From: Spirochaetales bacterium
GTDB taxonomy: Bacteria > Spirochaetota > Leptospiria > Leptospirales > Leptonemataceae
Direction: 5' to 3'
NCBI GenBank assembly: GCA_015075425.1
Contig: JABTUL010000004.1
Location: forward strand, 124,001 to 188,000
DNA: 64,000 nt
The translations under genes and the position numbers were made by a program. The notes below the pieces were generated by a model, which did no database searches, was not told the origin of the DNA, and saw nothing but the letters and a program-made list of their open reading frames with translations. Below, piece after piece: positions 41,269 to 51,196 of the stretch. Position 1 is the first letter of the stretch. Each line of letters opens with the position of its first letter.

Positions 41269-43632
41269 ATGCCTTCAATTCCATATTCTTTCTTGACCGC
41301 ATATGGAGGTAACCTTTCTATTTCGTCTATGGATGAAAAGCGCCAACTATCGGCCATCATGTTTTCAGATATAGTTGGGTATTCCAAAATGATGAGCCTC
41401 AATGAATCGCGCACCATCCGCCTACTGACCGAGCATGATCGCATTCTGAGCCAGGCAATCGCGCAAGGCCACGGGCGATTGCTTAAAAAAATGGGTGATG
41501 GAGTACTCGCAGCCTTCGAGAGCGCTGCCGATGCCGTTTCTGCGGCTCTGGTGGTCCAGAGAACCATATCTGAGCGAAATCTGGTCCAGCCCGCCGAAGA
41601 ACATTTTCAGGTGCGGATTGGTATTCACATTGGAGATGTGCTCCTGAGAGGAGACGACATTTTTGGCGACGGTGTCAATATTGCTGCGCGCATTGAGCCT
41701 CTGGCTGAACCGGGAGGCATTTGCATTTCACAAACCGTCTACGATATGGTCAAGGCCCGTCCAGAAATACAGACCACCCTTCTGGGTGCGCGTGAACTCA
41801 AAAACATCAAGGACAAAGTCAATATATATAAAGTCCTGATTCAGGCCGAAGAAGCAACAGCACCGCAGTTGGCCCCTCCCCCGAAAAGGGAGCGGCCCTA
41901 TTTCCTGATAGCGATCATGGTTTCTCTCTTTATAGCCCTGCCACTGCTTGCTATCCTGGTATACAATGTATCGGGCTCCGAGGACACGGCCGCGACTGAG
42001 CAGAAGACCTTGCAGGTGCTCATCGCTCCTTTCCATGGCCTTGATGAGGCAGAAAGCAAATCCGGGAAGCTTGTACAACTCCGGCTGGAAGAGGCTCTGG
42101 CGGCGCATATAGGACGAGCCCAGGGCGTCCAGATTTCAACCCCGACCGTCACGGCACCGCGGACGGCAGAAGAAGCCCGCAGGCTGGGTCAGGAGAGCGC
42201 CGCTCAATTTGTAATCTGGGGCCTGGTCCAGAAAACCGGGGATGTCCTTGAGATCCGGCCGCGCATTGAGTTCCTGCGCCGCCCCGGATTCCGGGTCGGG
42301 AGCATGTACGGGAAGGACACCATGCAGATCGCCCCGCTACGCTTGCCGGCTGATTTGCCCGATGCTCACCAGTTGGGCAGTCTGGCTCTGCACGTAGCTT
42401 CGGCTTATTTCTACCGCTACGACCCGGAAAAGGCTTTACAGTTGAATCTTGCCATTGAACCGGCAGATGCGGCCGTCCTTGAGATGCGCACCTATCTGCT
42501 CTGGAATAATGGTCGTGAGGAGCAGGCAGCTCAAACGATTGAGGAGGCCTTGAAACGCTTTCCGGGGGAACTGCACGTGGCCCTCGCGGGAGCCGATTTC
42601 TACTATGAAACGGGCCGCTCGAAAGACCGGGCCCGCGCCCTTTTGAAACAGGCCCAAAACCTGGATCCAAATTCGATTCGTGTGAATGATTATTGGTGCT
42701 ACTTCTTGATCACAGAAGGGCAAGCGGAGCAGGCACTTCCCTTTTGTGCTCGTGTGGGCGAGCTCGAACCCAATAATGCTCTGGGTCCTCAGGCACTGAG
42801 TCGCTACTACGTCGCGACAGGGAACTACGCGCAAGCCATTGAGGCTGCTGACAGAGCATTTACTCAGGATCCTGAAGGGTCCTACCGTGACCTACGGCAG
42901 GCTTATTCGGCTGCTGGACGCTATGAAGAACTCGCGGATAAATTGACGGCTCTTTTGGAAAAGGATGTGGATCGCGCAGATATTCTACAACATTTAGGGT
43001 ACGCGCAGACGGAAAGCGGTGATACGGACTCCGCGCGGAAGTCTTACGAAAGGGCCCTTGCCCTGAATCCGCGCGCCAGCACCGTATGGATGCTACTCGG
43101 GCAACTTGATTTACGAACAGGCAATTTCTCTGAGGCGCGGCGGAAATTTGAAGAATATAGTAAGTTAAGACCTCTTCAGGGAACCGGTGACGGCTACGTC
43201 GGCTGGACTTACTATTTAGAAGGTGAGTACGCCCGGGCCCTGGAAGAGATAAGGAAGGCACGTGTTAGGGAGCCGGCCTATCCCGATTGGATTTTTTATG
43301 AATATCTTGCGACGTGGCGCAAAGACGGCAGGGATGTAGCCGATCGCATCCTTCGCGATCCGAATAACACAGTTCCAGTCCGCGAGGATCCGGAACTTGG
43401 ATACCTGGCTGGCCGCATTGATGAGGCCGTCTACCGCGCAGAACGCCTCAAGGGCAGTCCCACCGCGATCAGAGTATGGGAGGCTGTCCTCGAATACACT
43501 ATGGGAATCCGGGCTTTGCGGGACGGAGAAAAAGAGGCAGCAACCGCCCACTTCCAGAAAGCTATAGCTGCAGGAAAGGTGGGCGATTGGGGAAGAATCA
43601 TGGCAGAAGTTGAAATTTCAAGAATAAAATAA
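41269..43632 (+). CDS. Class III adenylate/guanylate cyclase with TPR domain
   Basis: A 787-residue protein. Cyclase catalytic domain at about 28-195: metal-binding Asp in FSDIVGYS (D34) and KKMGDG (D77), the transition-state Asn and Arg in GDGVNIAARIEP (N137, R141). One TM at about 207-230 ('YFLIAIMVSLFIALPLLAIL'), then a TolB-like stretch ('LQVLIAPFHGLDEAESKSG') and TPR repeats to the end. Same architecture as TPR-linked rhizobial and leptospiral cyclases. ATG 41269 is listed; ATG 41329 (MDEKRQLSA) is possible, and a GGAGGT at 41305 fits neither well. Product cAMP is likely; specificity not proven. Confidence 0.85.
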   Translation: MPSIPYSFLTAYGGNLSISSMDEKRQLSAIMFSDIVGYSKMMSLNESRTIRLLTEHDRILSQAIAQGHGRLLKKMGDGVLAAFESAADAVSAALVVQRTISERNLVQPAEEHFQVRIGIHIGDVLLRGDDIFGDGVNIAARIEPLAEPGGICISQTVYDMVKARPEIQTTLLGARELKNIKDKVNIYKVLIQAEEATAPQLAPPPKRERPYFLIAIMVSLFIALPLLAILVYNVSGSEDTAATEQKTLQVLIAPFHGLDEAESKSGKLVQLRLEEALAAHIGRAQGVQISTPTVTAPRTAEEARRLGQESAAQFVIWGLVQKTGDVLEIRPRIEFLRRPGFRVGSMYGKDTMQIAPLRLPADLPDAHQLGSLALHVASAYFYRYDPEKALQLNLAIEPADAAVLEMRTYLLWNNGREEQAAQTIEEALKRFPGELHVALAGADFYYETGRSKDRARALLKQAQNLDPNSIRVNDYWCYFLITEGQAEQALPFCARVGELEPNNALGPQALSRYYVATGNYAQAIEAADRAFTQDPEGSYRDLRQAYSAAGRYEELADKLTALLEKDVDRADILQHLGYAQTESGDTDSARKSYERALALNPRASTVWMLLGQLDLRTGNFSEARRKFEEYSKLRPLQGTGDGYVGWTYYLEGEYARALEEIRKARVREPAYPDWIFYEYLATWRKDGRDVADRILRDPNNTVPVREDPELGYLAGRIDEAVYRAERLKGSPTAIRVWEAVLEYTMGIRALRDGEKEAATAHFQKAIAAGKVGDWGRIMAEVEISRIK

Positions 43633-43643
43633 GGGAGTACCAC

Positions 43644-44087
43644 ATGTACATCATTTTCAGCATTGTTTCATTCATCATATTGATTATTTTTGCAACACTT
43701 GATATCGGTTTCAGCCTGATGGACATCTGGAGCCTCCCGTCCCTGCTCATTGCGATTCTGCCGGCATTCTTTTCAACCATGGCTGGCTCCGGCTGGAAAC
43801 CAGTCGATCATTCGCTGCGCTGCCTTCTGGTCGGTGCCTCCTTTTCTGCTGAGGAGGGGGTGCGGTATGCTGAAATTTATAGACAAATGGGAAACATTGC
43901 GCTCTGGTCCGGGTTCATTGGTTCTCTTGGCGGCGCCATTAAAATACTTTCCCATATCCACCTCGGGGATCCTCAATCCATCGGTGCAGGCAGCGCAGCA
44001 TGCCTTATAACCACGCTTTATGCTGTATTCTTTAAGACTATTCTCTGCATACCGGCCGAGCTGCATTTCAAAGTCCGCCGGGAATGA
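43644..44087 (+). CDS. MotA/TolQ/ExbB-like channel subunit
   Basis: A 147-residue membrane protein. 'GFSLMDIWSLPSLLIAILPA' and LGDPQSIGAGSAACLITTLY followed by AVFFKTILCIPAE match the TM regions of MotA-family proton-channel proteins, including the Gly/Ala-Thr-Thr-x-Tyr helix. At half the length of MotA it lacks most of the cytoplasmic loop. Good Shine-Dalgarno (AGGGAG) before ATG 43644, twelve bases after the cyclase stop. No MotB/ExbD gene follows; the next gene is an OmpA-domain protein. Confidence 0.72.
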   Translation: MYIIFSIVSFIILIIFATLDIGFSLMDIWSLPSLLIAILPAFFSTMAGSGWKPVDHSLRCLLVGASFSAEEGVRYAEIYRQMGNIALWSGFIGSLGGAIKILSHIHLGDPQSIGAGSAACLITTLYAVFFKTILCIPAELHFKVRRE

Positions 44088-44197
44088 AGCCATGATTGCG
44101 GCGAACTCGAAATTAAGGGAAAGGAAGAATGCGCACATTTCTGCTATCCGCTTGATGGGTGCGTTACCGTAGGTCATGACCGATTACAATTTTTTTA

Positions 44198-44226
44198 TTG
44201 ACACACATACTATTTATAGATGATGT
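44198..44226 (+). promoter_or_regulatory. Candidate promoter for the OmpA-like/peptidase operon
   Basis: TTGACA at 44198-44203 is a perfect -35 hexamer; 17 bases later stands TGATGT (44221-44226), a weak -10. The frame in which TTG 44198 would be a start codon is therefore better read as promoter DNA, with the coding start at ATG 44249. Confidence 0.45.
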
Positions 44227-44248
44227 AATAAGAGTGACTTACAACTCA

Positions 44249-45610
44249 ATGAACCATTTGCTGATTCATTCTATTTTTATACTCTGGGTGGGCGCCTTTT
44301 TCCAATACTGTGTCGCTCCGGCGCGCACACGAACAACGGCCATTCCTGCGGGCGTTTCGCTGGCGACAGACCGCAGTACGGGCCCAGACGATGGACGGTT
44401 CACCCTCGGCATTCGGGGCGAAAGGATCATGTATGGCTACCCCATCCCGCTCTCCACCTCTCATTTCGTGATTCGCGTCGAAAATCAGGTGGCGAGCAAT
44501 TACGCGGGGCTGGGAATCCCGCATATTGCCAGCGCGCGAGAGCAGGTTACGCGCTATGGAGTGCCCGTGACGGAAATGCAATACCGTTTTCACGGAGTTG
44601 ATGTTATTCAGCGTTTGGTGCCACTAAATGTCGCTCGCAAACCGGAGCCCAATCCGGCTCAGGTTCAGTATTTTCGAATAGAGTACGAAATTAAGAATCA
44701 GCATACGGCCGCCCAAAATGTCGGCCTTATGCTGCTCATTGATACCATGATTGATGACAACGATGCTGCTCCCATGGAACACGCCGGGCGCACCATTGCA
44801 ACAGAAGGAAAATGGGAAGGGCCCGCCATTCCCGGGGAAGTACTGGTGTACAGGGCGCAGGGGGATTTGTCCCAGCTTACAGGCCAGTTGATTCTGGGGA
44901 CTGATGGTGCTGTTCTGCCGGACACCCTGTACATTGGCCGCTGGCCGGTATTCCATTCTGTTCTCTGGGATTACAATGCACAACCTGTTCCCTACGGTGA
45001 CAGTGCGGTGCTGGCCCGCTGGTCCCCCACCCCTCTTGCCCCGGGAGCCGGTAGAACGGTAGCTACAATTTATGGCCTCCATCCCAGATCTGGATCGGGC
45101 CTGAGGGCTCTGTATGACACTCCCACCGAGCAGAAGCGCATGGCTGTTTTCTTTGACTCCGGCAGCTCCATTTTGACCAGGGAAGGTCAGGAGGCGATCA
45201 AGGCCTTCTTGCGGGACAACCCTGCCCGCTCCGTACTGGGCGTTGTTGCCGAGGCCGGGGCTGATCTACCGGGAACCAGCCCCCACAATTTCCGGCTATC
45301 CCTCGCGCGCGCAAAGGCCGTGCAATCCTTTCTCGCGAGCCAGGGCGTTCCGGCCACACACGTCATTCCCAAGGCTTTTGGAGACTCTCGCGCCCAAAAG
45401 ACAATTCCGCGCGAAAGCATGCAATTCGATCTGCCCAAAGACATGCTCTACTACGCGCGTCGTGAAGCAGCCGTTGCCAAAATGCCAGTGCAGGATTACT
45501 TACAGAAATTATTAGAGGACCGGTTCCGCCGGATCTATGGCATCGGGGCCTGGGGCAACCCGGACGAACGGAGGGTCGATCTAATCTTCATTCTGGAATC
45601 CGGCCGATGA
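44249..45610 (+). CDS. Lipoprotein with C-terminal OmpA-like domain
   Basis: A 453-residue exported protein from ATG 44249. Signal segment 'LLIHSIFILWVGAFFQYC' with a plausible lipid Cys. Residues about 50-300 form a beta-rich domain without known family ('NVGLMLLIDTMIDDNDAAPM'). The C-terminal 150 residues are OmpA-like: MAVFFDSGSSILTREGQEAI, 'VVAEAGADLPG', 'LSLARAKAVQSFLASQGVPA' and RRVDLIFI. OmpA domains bind peptidoglycan. Stop overlaps the next start (ATGA). Confidence 0.75.
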   Translation: MNHLLIHSIFILWVGAFFQYCVAPARTRTTAIPAGVSLATDRSTGPDDGRFTLGIRGERIMYGYPIPLSTSHFVIRVENQVASNYAGLGIPHIASAREQVTRYGVPVTEMQYRFHGVDVIQRLVPLNVARKPEPNPAQVQYFRIEYEIKNQHTAAQNVGLMLLIDTMIDDNDAAPMEHAGRTIATEGKWEGPAIPGEVLVYRAQGDLSQLTGQLILGTDGAVLPDTLYIGRWPVFHSVLWDYNAQPVPYGDSAVLARWSPTPLAPGAGRTVATIYGLHPRSGSGLRALYDTPTEQKRMAVFFDSGSSILTREGQEAIKAFLRDNPARSVLGVVAEAGADLPGTSPHNFRLSLARAKAVQSFLASQGVPATHVIPKAFGDSRAQKTIPRESMQFDLPKDMLYYARREAAVAKMPVQDYLQKLLEDRFRRIYGIGAWGNPDERRVDLIFILESGR

Positions 45611-47754
45611 TGCGGACCGTCGTAAATAGAAAACAGAGTTTACATATCCTGCTGATTTTCCTGACCAGCGCGAGCTGGTCATGCAAGCGCAAACTGGAAA
45701 AAGCCGTGCCCATACAATTCCAATATCCCGAAACAAAAGTAACAGCGGATGCTGACGTCTATTTTGGCGTAAATGTTCCGGATCCTTACCGCTGGCTGGA
45801 AAAAGATACGGCAGCAGAGACCCGGGACTGGATAGGGGCACAAAATGAGGTGACGACCTCATTTCTGAATCAGATTCCATTCCGGAGCAAGATCCAGGAG
45901 CGCCTGACAAAGATCTGGAATTTCGAACGGATCAGTGAACCCCGGCGCGAAGGTAAATATCGCTACTTTTCGCGCAACACGGGCCTGCAAAATCAGGATG
46001 TAATCTATCGCCTGGATGATGCTGGCAAAGAATCGCTTTTTCTTGATCCCAATTCTTTTTCAAGCGATGGCACCACAGCGCTCGGTGGACTCTTTTTTAG
46101 CCGCGACGGTTCACGCTGCGCTTATACCTTCCAGGTAGGGGGAAGCGACTGGCAGAGTGTGACGGTCCTTAATACAGAAACTTTGCAGCCGCTAGAAACT
46201 CTGACCGGCCTCAAGTTCACGGGCATCGCCTGGCATGGCAACTCTTCCTACTATTATAGCCGCTATGACATGCCGGACGGCAGTCAGCTTTCGGCCAAAA
46301 CGGATCAGCATAAGATCTATTTGCATCAAGTGGGCCAGCCGCAGAGTGCCGACCGCGTGATTTTTGGTCAGGAACAAAAGCGCCGCTATGCCAGCGCTGT
46401 CCTGACCGAAGATGAGCGTTTTCTGGTGATCGCCACCGCTCAGTCCACAACTGGCAATGACCTCTTGGTCCGTGATCTCAGCCTGCCAGATTCGCGCCTC
46501 GTGCCCGTTGTCACAGATTTTGAAAGCGTCAACTATGTACTCGACAATGATGGCGATCGCATCCTGCTGCTCACCGACCGCAACGCTCCGCGCAAGCGCG
46601 TGGTTTCCTTCCGGATGGACAAACCGGCACCGGAGCACTGGGTGGATGTCATTCCAGAAACAGATGCCGTTCTGGGCGCCCGGACCGGCAGCGGCTTTCT
46701 TTTTGCCCGCTATGAAAAGGATGCCCTCACCTCTCTCAAGCAGTACGATTATTCCGGAAAGCACCTCCGGGACATTGCACTTCCAGGCCCGGGTACGGCC
46801 TGGGGACTCTCTGGAAAACGATCCGACAAAGAACTCTATTACCTGTTCACAAGCTACACAGTGGCCGAGACCATCTATTCGTACGAGCCGGCCACCGGGA
46901 AATCGGCGGTGTTCCGCAAACCGGCCGTTGATTTCGACGCTACCAATTTTGAAAGCAAACAGATCTTCTATCATTCAAAGGACGGAACACGCGTCCCGAT
47001 GATGCTGACCCATCGCAAAGGGCTGGAGCGCAATGGCCAGAATCCCGTGCTGCTCTACGGCTACGGAGGATTTGGCGCCAGCTTAGTCCCGGCTTTCAGT
47101 GTAACCCATGCTATCTGGCTGGAAATGGGGGGCATTCTGGCCGTACCCAACATCCGGGGCGGAGGAGAGTACGGCAAAAGCTGGCACGATGCGGGCACAA
47201 AACAAAACAAACAGAACACCTTTGATGATTTCATTGCCGCAGCAGAATACTTGATCAAAGAAAATTACACAGCGAGCTCGCTACTGGCAATTCGTGGGGC
47301 TTCCAACGGCGGCCTTCTGGTTGGTGCCGTAATGGCCCAGAGGCCAGACCTGTTCGCTGTCGCTATTCCGCAGGTAGGCGTCCTCGATATGTTACGCTAC
47401 CATACTTTCACAGCAGGTGCCGGCTGGGCCTATGACTACGGGACCGCCCAGGACAATCCACAAATGTTTGAATATTTAAGAAAGTATTCACCGGTCCATA
47501 ACGTGCAGCACGGGAAATCCTATCCGGCGACGCTCATAGTGACCGGGGATCATGATGACCGGGTGGTGCCGGCGCACAGCTACAAATTCGCAGCCACCCT
47601 GCAGGCTGCTCAACCGCAGGGGAATCCTGTCCTGCTCCGGGTGGATCTGAATACGGGCCACGGGGCCGGGACACCAACTTCCCGCATGATCGCAGAAGAC
47701 ACAGATATTCTGGCTTTCATATGGCATAGCCTGGGATTTGGGTCGGTTCCCTGA
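45607..47754 (+). CDS. Prolyl oligopeptidase-like S9A serine peptidase (lipoprotein)
   Basis: A 715-residue peptidase. N-terminus has a signal peptide with lipobox-like SASWSC, so it is probably anchored in the envelope. Seven-bladed propeller domain about 85-430, then the hydrolase domain: YGYGGFGASLVP, 'PNIRGGGEYGKSWHDAG', catalytic Ser in RGASNGGLL (S566), Asp in GDHDDRVVP and His in NTGHGAG (H685). Prolyl oligopeptidases cut short peptides after proline. Overlaps the OmpA-like gene by four bases. Confidence 0.9.
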   Translation: MMRTVVNRKQSLHILLIFLTSASWSCKRKLEKAVPIQFQYPETKVTADADVYFGVNVPDPYRWLEKDTAAETRDWIGAQNEVTTSFLNQIPFRSKIQERLTKIWNFERISEPRREGKYRYFSRNTGLQNQDVIYRLDDAGKESLFLDPNSFSSDGTTALGGLFFSRDGSRCAYTFQVGGSDWQSVTVLNTETLQPLETLTGLKFTGIAWHGNSSYYYSRYDMPDGSQLSAKTDQHKIYLHQVGQPQSADRVIFGQEQKRRYASAVLTEDERFLVIATAQSTTGNDLLVRDLSLPDSRLVPVVTDFESVNYVLDNDGDRILLLTDRNAPRKRVVSFRMDKPAPEHWVDVIPETDAVLGARTGSGFLFARYEKDALTSLKQYDYSGKHLRDIALPGPGTAWGLSGKRSDKELYYLFTSYTVAETIYSYEPATGKSAVFRKPAVDFDATNFESKQIFYHSKDGTRVPMMLTHRKGLERNGQNPVLLYGYGGFGASLVPAFSVTHAIWLEMGGILAVPNIRGGGEYGKSWHDAGTKQNKQNTFDDFIAAAEYLIKENYTASSLLAIRGASNGGLLVGAVMAQRPDLFAVAIPQVGVLDMLRYHTFTAGAGWAYDYGTAQDNPQMFEYLRKYSPVHNVQHGKSYPATLIVTGDHDDRVVPAHSYKFAATLQAAQPQGNPVLLRVDLNTGHGAGTPTSRMIAEDTDILAFIWHSLGFGSVP

Positions 47755-47770
47755 TAGAAATGATAAAAAT

Positions 47771-49867
47771 ATGAAAAAACTAACACTCCCTCTAATTTTG
47801 ATTCTCTGTTGCGCAGCCATTTCGGTTATGTCACAAACTCCGCCCGTTGCGCAAAAGATTCCCAAAACCACGCAGATTCACGGCGATACACTCGTAGACG
47901 ATTACTTCTGGATGCGCGAAAAAACAAACCCCGAAGTCATCAACTATTTGAAAGCTGAAAACGATTACACCGCAGCCGTAATGAAGCCAACCGCTGCGTT
48001 ACAGGACACGCTGTACAAAGAAATGCTCGCCCGCATCAAAGAAACCGATTTGAGTGTGCCGTATCTCAAAGACGGCTATCTGTACTACACACGTAACGAG
48101 CAAGGAAAACAGTATCCGGTGTATTGCCGCAAGAAAGGCACAGAGCGCGGCAAGGAAGAAACGCTGCTTGATCTAAATGCGATGGCAGCGGGCAAATCGT
48201 TTCTGGCCATCGGTGAGTTTCAAGTCAGTAATGACGGAAACCTTCTGGCCTATTCCAGCGATGATGCTGGCTTTGAGCAATACAAATTGCACATCAAAGA
48301 TTTGCGCACCGGACAACTGCTGCCCGACACCGCCGAACGCGTCAAATCTATCGCCTGGGCGAATGACAACAAGACGTTGTTTTACGTCACTGCAGATGCG
48401 AAGACCGAACGCCCCAATCAGTTTTTCCGCCACACACTGGGCGGAAAAAGCCAATTGCTCTACGAAGAAAAAGACGAACTCTATCGCCTCGACACAGCAC
48501 GCACGCGCAGTCGCGGCTATATTTTTCTAAACAGCAGCAGTTCGACGACTTCGGAAGCCCGCTACCTTTCCGCCGACAAACCGGCGAGCGAGCTGAAGCT
48601 GATGTTACCGCGCGAAAAGGATCACGAATATTACCCCGATCATCACGGCGAATCCTTTTACATTCGCACCAACGACAAGGGCCGCAACTTCCGACTGGTT
48701 ACCGCGCCCGTGATGGATCCGAGCAAGAAAAACTGGCAGGAACTCATCGCGCATCGCAACGCAGTGATGCTCGAAGGTACCGATTTTTTTGCCAATCATT
48801 ACGTCGTCTACGAACGTGAAGATGGCTTGCAAAAATTGCGCGTGACCGATTTGAATGCGGCCGTAACGCATTACATCAACTTCCCGGAACCGGTATACAC
48901 CCTGTATCCCGCCGAGAACGAGCAGTTTGCGTCGACGAAATTTCGTTTCGGCTATGTATCGTTCGTAACGCCAGGTTCCGTGTTTGAATACGACCTCGTC
49001 ACCAGACAGCGCAAGCTGCTGAAAGAAACCGAAGTGCTGGGCGGCTACGATAAAACGAAGTACACGTCCGAGCGCATTTACGCGCTTGCGGCGGACGGCA
49101 CAAAGATCCCGATTTCCCTGGTTTATAAAAGGGGCTGCAAGCTGGACGGCTCGAATCCGTTGCTGCTCGCCGGCTACGGTTCGTACGGGATTCCCCTCTA
49201 TGTAAACTTTTCGTCGGACCGCCTCAGCCTCCTGGATCGCGGTTTCATTATCGCGGGGGCTCACATTCGTGGCGGTGGCGATTTGGGTAAGCCGTGGCAC
49301 GATGCGGGCAAGATGATGGTCAAGAAAAACACTTTCACCGACTTCATCGCCGCTGCCGAGCGTTTGCAAGACCAAAAGTACACCGGCCCGGATCGCATCA
49401 TTATCACGGGCGGCAGCGCAGGTGGATTGTTAATGGGCGCAGTAGTAAACATGCGACCAGAGCTTTTCAAAGCCGTCGTGTCGTACGTCCCGTTCTTAGA
49501 CATGCTGAACACAATGCTGGATGCGTCGTTGCCCTTGACCGTCGGCGAGTATTTAGAATGGGGCAACCCCAACGAGAAGAACGCCTATTTGTATATGAAA
49601 TCTTATTCGCCCTACGACAATCTCGAAGCGAAAGATTACCCGGCGATGCTGATCCGCACTGCACTGAATGACAGCCGGGTGATGTATTGGGAACCAGCGA
49701 AATACGTGGCGAAGTTGCGCGCTCTGAAGGCCGATAAAAACATTCTGCTCTTAAAAACTAGGCTGGAACCGGGCGGACACGACGGCGCATCGGGCCGCTA
49801 TGATCAGCTGCGTGACACCGCATTTGATTTTGCGTTTATGCTGCATCAGGTGGGGATCACGAAGTGA
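47771..49867 (+). CDS. Oligopeptidase B-like S9A serine peptidase
   Basis: A 698-residue peptidase with signal peptide (LTLPLILILCCAAISVMSQ). Hydrolase domain: YGSYGIPLYVNF, 'AHIRGGGDLGKPWHDAGKMM', catalytic Ser in TGGSAGGLLMG (S549), Asp in LNDSRVMYWEPAKYVAKL and His in EPGGHDGASGRYDQL (H670). The WEPAKYVAKL and GHDGASGRY forms are those of oligopeptidase B, which cuts after Lys/Arg. Typical OpdB is cytoplasmic, so export is unusual. Codon usage (many GCG, AAA, CGC) looks different from the gene before, hinting at separate origin. ATG 47771, 16 bases after the previous stop. Confidence 0.88.
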   Translation: MKKLTLPLILILCCAAISVMSQTPPVAQKIPKTTQIHGDTLVDDYFWMREKTNPEVINYLKAENDYTAAVMKPTAALQDTLYKEMLARIKETDLSVPYLKDGYLYYTRNEQGKQYPVYCRKKGTERGKEETLLDLNAMAAGKSFLAIGEFQVSNDGNLLAYSSDDAGFEQYKLHIKDLRTGQLLPDTAERVKSIAWANDNKTLFYVTADAKTERPNQFFRHTLGGKSQLLYEEKDELYRLDTARTRSRGYIFLNSSSSTTSEARYLSADKPASELKLMLPREKDHEYYPDHHGESFYIRTNDKGRNFRLVTAPVMDPSKKNWQELIAHRNAVMLEGTDFFANHYVVYEREDGLQKLRVTDLNAAVTHYINFPEPVYTLYPAENEQFASTKFRFGYVSFVTPGSVFEYDLVTRQRKLLKETEVLGGYDKTKYTSERIYALAADGTKIPISLVYKRGCKLDGSNPLLLAGYGSYGIPLYVNFSSDRLSLLDRGFIIAGAHIRGGGDLGKPWHDAGKMMVKKNTFTDFIAAAERLQDQKYTGPDRIIITGGSAGGLLMGAVVNMRPELFKAVVSYVPFLDMLNTMLDASLPLTVGEYLEWGNPNEKNAYLYMKSYSPYDNLEAKDYPAMLIRTALNDSRVMYWEPAKYVAKLRALKADKNILLLKTRLEPGGHDGASGRYDQLRDTAFDFAFMLHQVGITK

Positions 49868-51135
49868 AATTTCATGAAGACCGATGCCTCAGGGCTAACG
49901 CGTTTCTTTGCCAATCCGCGCGGCCGCTTTTCGCGGCCATTGTGGAAGAGTCGAATGACAGAGGAGGCTCCTGTCCGTTCCACTTCGGCGGAATCCTTTT
50001 GCTGTGCTGGTTGACCCTTCTGAGTGCTGCCCTTTCCGTGTCATGCTTTGCTCCCCAGTATACCCATGCCCTGGATCCATTCGAAGGGCGCGGGCTCTTG
50101 TTTTCCCATCTCTTGAGCCGGCCCGGTTCCGAAGGTTCCTCAGCTTCAGAGCTTGCACGCGACAAATTTTTATATGTGAGCAGCCAGGCCGGCAATTCAA
50201 TTTTTAAATTCGATATTGGCCAAAATGGAGAACTAATACATCAAACAGAAATAACAGCAAATTCTCAACCACTCCATATAATTGCCCACTCCACTCTGAA
50301 CAAACTATATGTAAGCATGGCTGCATCTGCTTCAATCAACGTATATTCTATCGCAGAAGGCAATGGCGAGCTTACCCTCGCTCAATCCTTCACGTCAACA
50401 ATAAACGGGCCGCGCGGAATGACAATGACAAAAGATGGTAAATATTTATTTGCCGCGAACAATACAAGCGCGTCCATCACAGCCATGGCCATTGATCAAA
50501 ATACTGGCGATCTATCGCTGGTAGAAAATGAGACTGGGGGAGGATCACTCAACGACATAACTTTTCTAGTTGCCTCTCCCAATGATAACTATCTTTTTGC
50601 TACAATGCAGTTCCCGACAAATCGATTGCAACCATACTCTCTTTCTTCCGGATTCTTAACAAATATAGGCACCGGAATAGGTACGCCTAACAATATTTAC
50701 GACATTGGTATCAAGTCTGATGGAAGTACTGTTTACACCGCAAATTACAATCATGTACCGGATAGCGTAAGCGCTTTTTCTATTGCACCAGGCACAGGGG
50801 TGGCTTCGCTCCTTGAAACAGAAACCGCTGCAAATAACGCTTCCAGCGTTACAGTTGATCCTTCTAGTAAATTTCTTTTCGCAGGAAGCAATACGACCAG
50901 CACACTCTCCAGGTTTGCAATTGCCTCGGATGGATCTTTGTCTGCCGTTACATATATTCCCGTTAATATTGCCAATCACTACTATGGTGGCTTTACATCA
51001 TCAGGAAAATTTTTATTCTTTACTACTTCCAGCAATACTGTCGTTTCTTATTCGCACAATCAGGTCTCAGGAGAGATTTCTCAGGTAAGTGCCGTGAACG
51101 TTGGCAAACAAACATTGCGATTAAGCGTTTATTAA
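49864..51135 (+). CDS. Beta-propeller (lactonase-like) lipoprotein
   Basis: A 423-residue protein. Lipobox 'LLSAALSVSC' lies near residue 60, so the real start may be later than GTG 49864, which overlaps the previous stop. Residues about 100-423 form repeating blades such as KFLYVSSQAGNSIFKFDIG, 'RGMTMTKDGKYLFAANN' and 'SSVTVDPSSKFLFAGSN', like 6-phosphogluconolactonase/YVTN propellers. DNA from about 50180 to the end is visibly AT-rich compared with its neighbours and with the first 300 bases of this gene, suggesting a transferred segment. Ligand unknown. Confidence 0.7.
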   Translation: MKFHEDRCLRANAFLCQSARPLFAAIVEESNDRGGSCPFHFGGILLLCWLTLLSAALSVSCFAPQYTHALDPFEGRGLLFSHLLSRPGSEGSSASELARDKFLYVSSQAGNSIFKFDIGQNGELIHQTEITANSQPLHIIAHSTLNKLYVSMAASASINVYSIAEGNGELTLAQSFTSTINGPRGMTMTKDGKYLFAANNTSASITAMAIDQNTGDLSLVENETGGGSLNDITFLVASPNDNYLFATMQFPTNRLQPYSLSSGFLTNIGTGIGTPNNIYDIGIKSDGSTVYTANYNHVPDSVSAFSIAPGTGVASLLETETAANNASSVTVDPSSKFLFAGSNTTSTLSRFAIASDGSLSAVTYIPVNIANHYYGGFTSSGKFLFFTTSSNTVVSYSHNQVSGEISQVSAVNVGKQTLRLSVY

Positions 51136-51196
51136 TTCGGCTCATTGCGGTTTCATTTTGCGAATGATAGTTAAACTAAAAAAAAGGATTGTATGC

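Noticed and set aside
44198-44248. TTG start and 17-residue N-terminal extension of the OmpA-like protein
   Set aside because: The TTG is part of a TTGACA -35 box and the extension would spoil the signal peptide.
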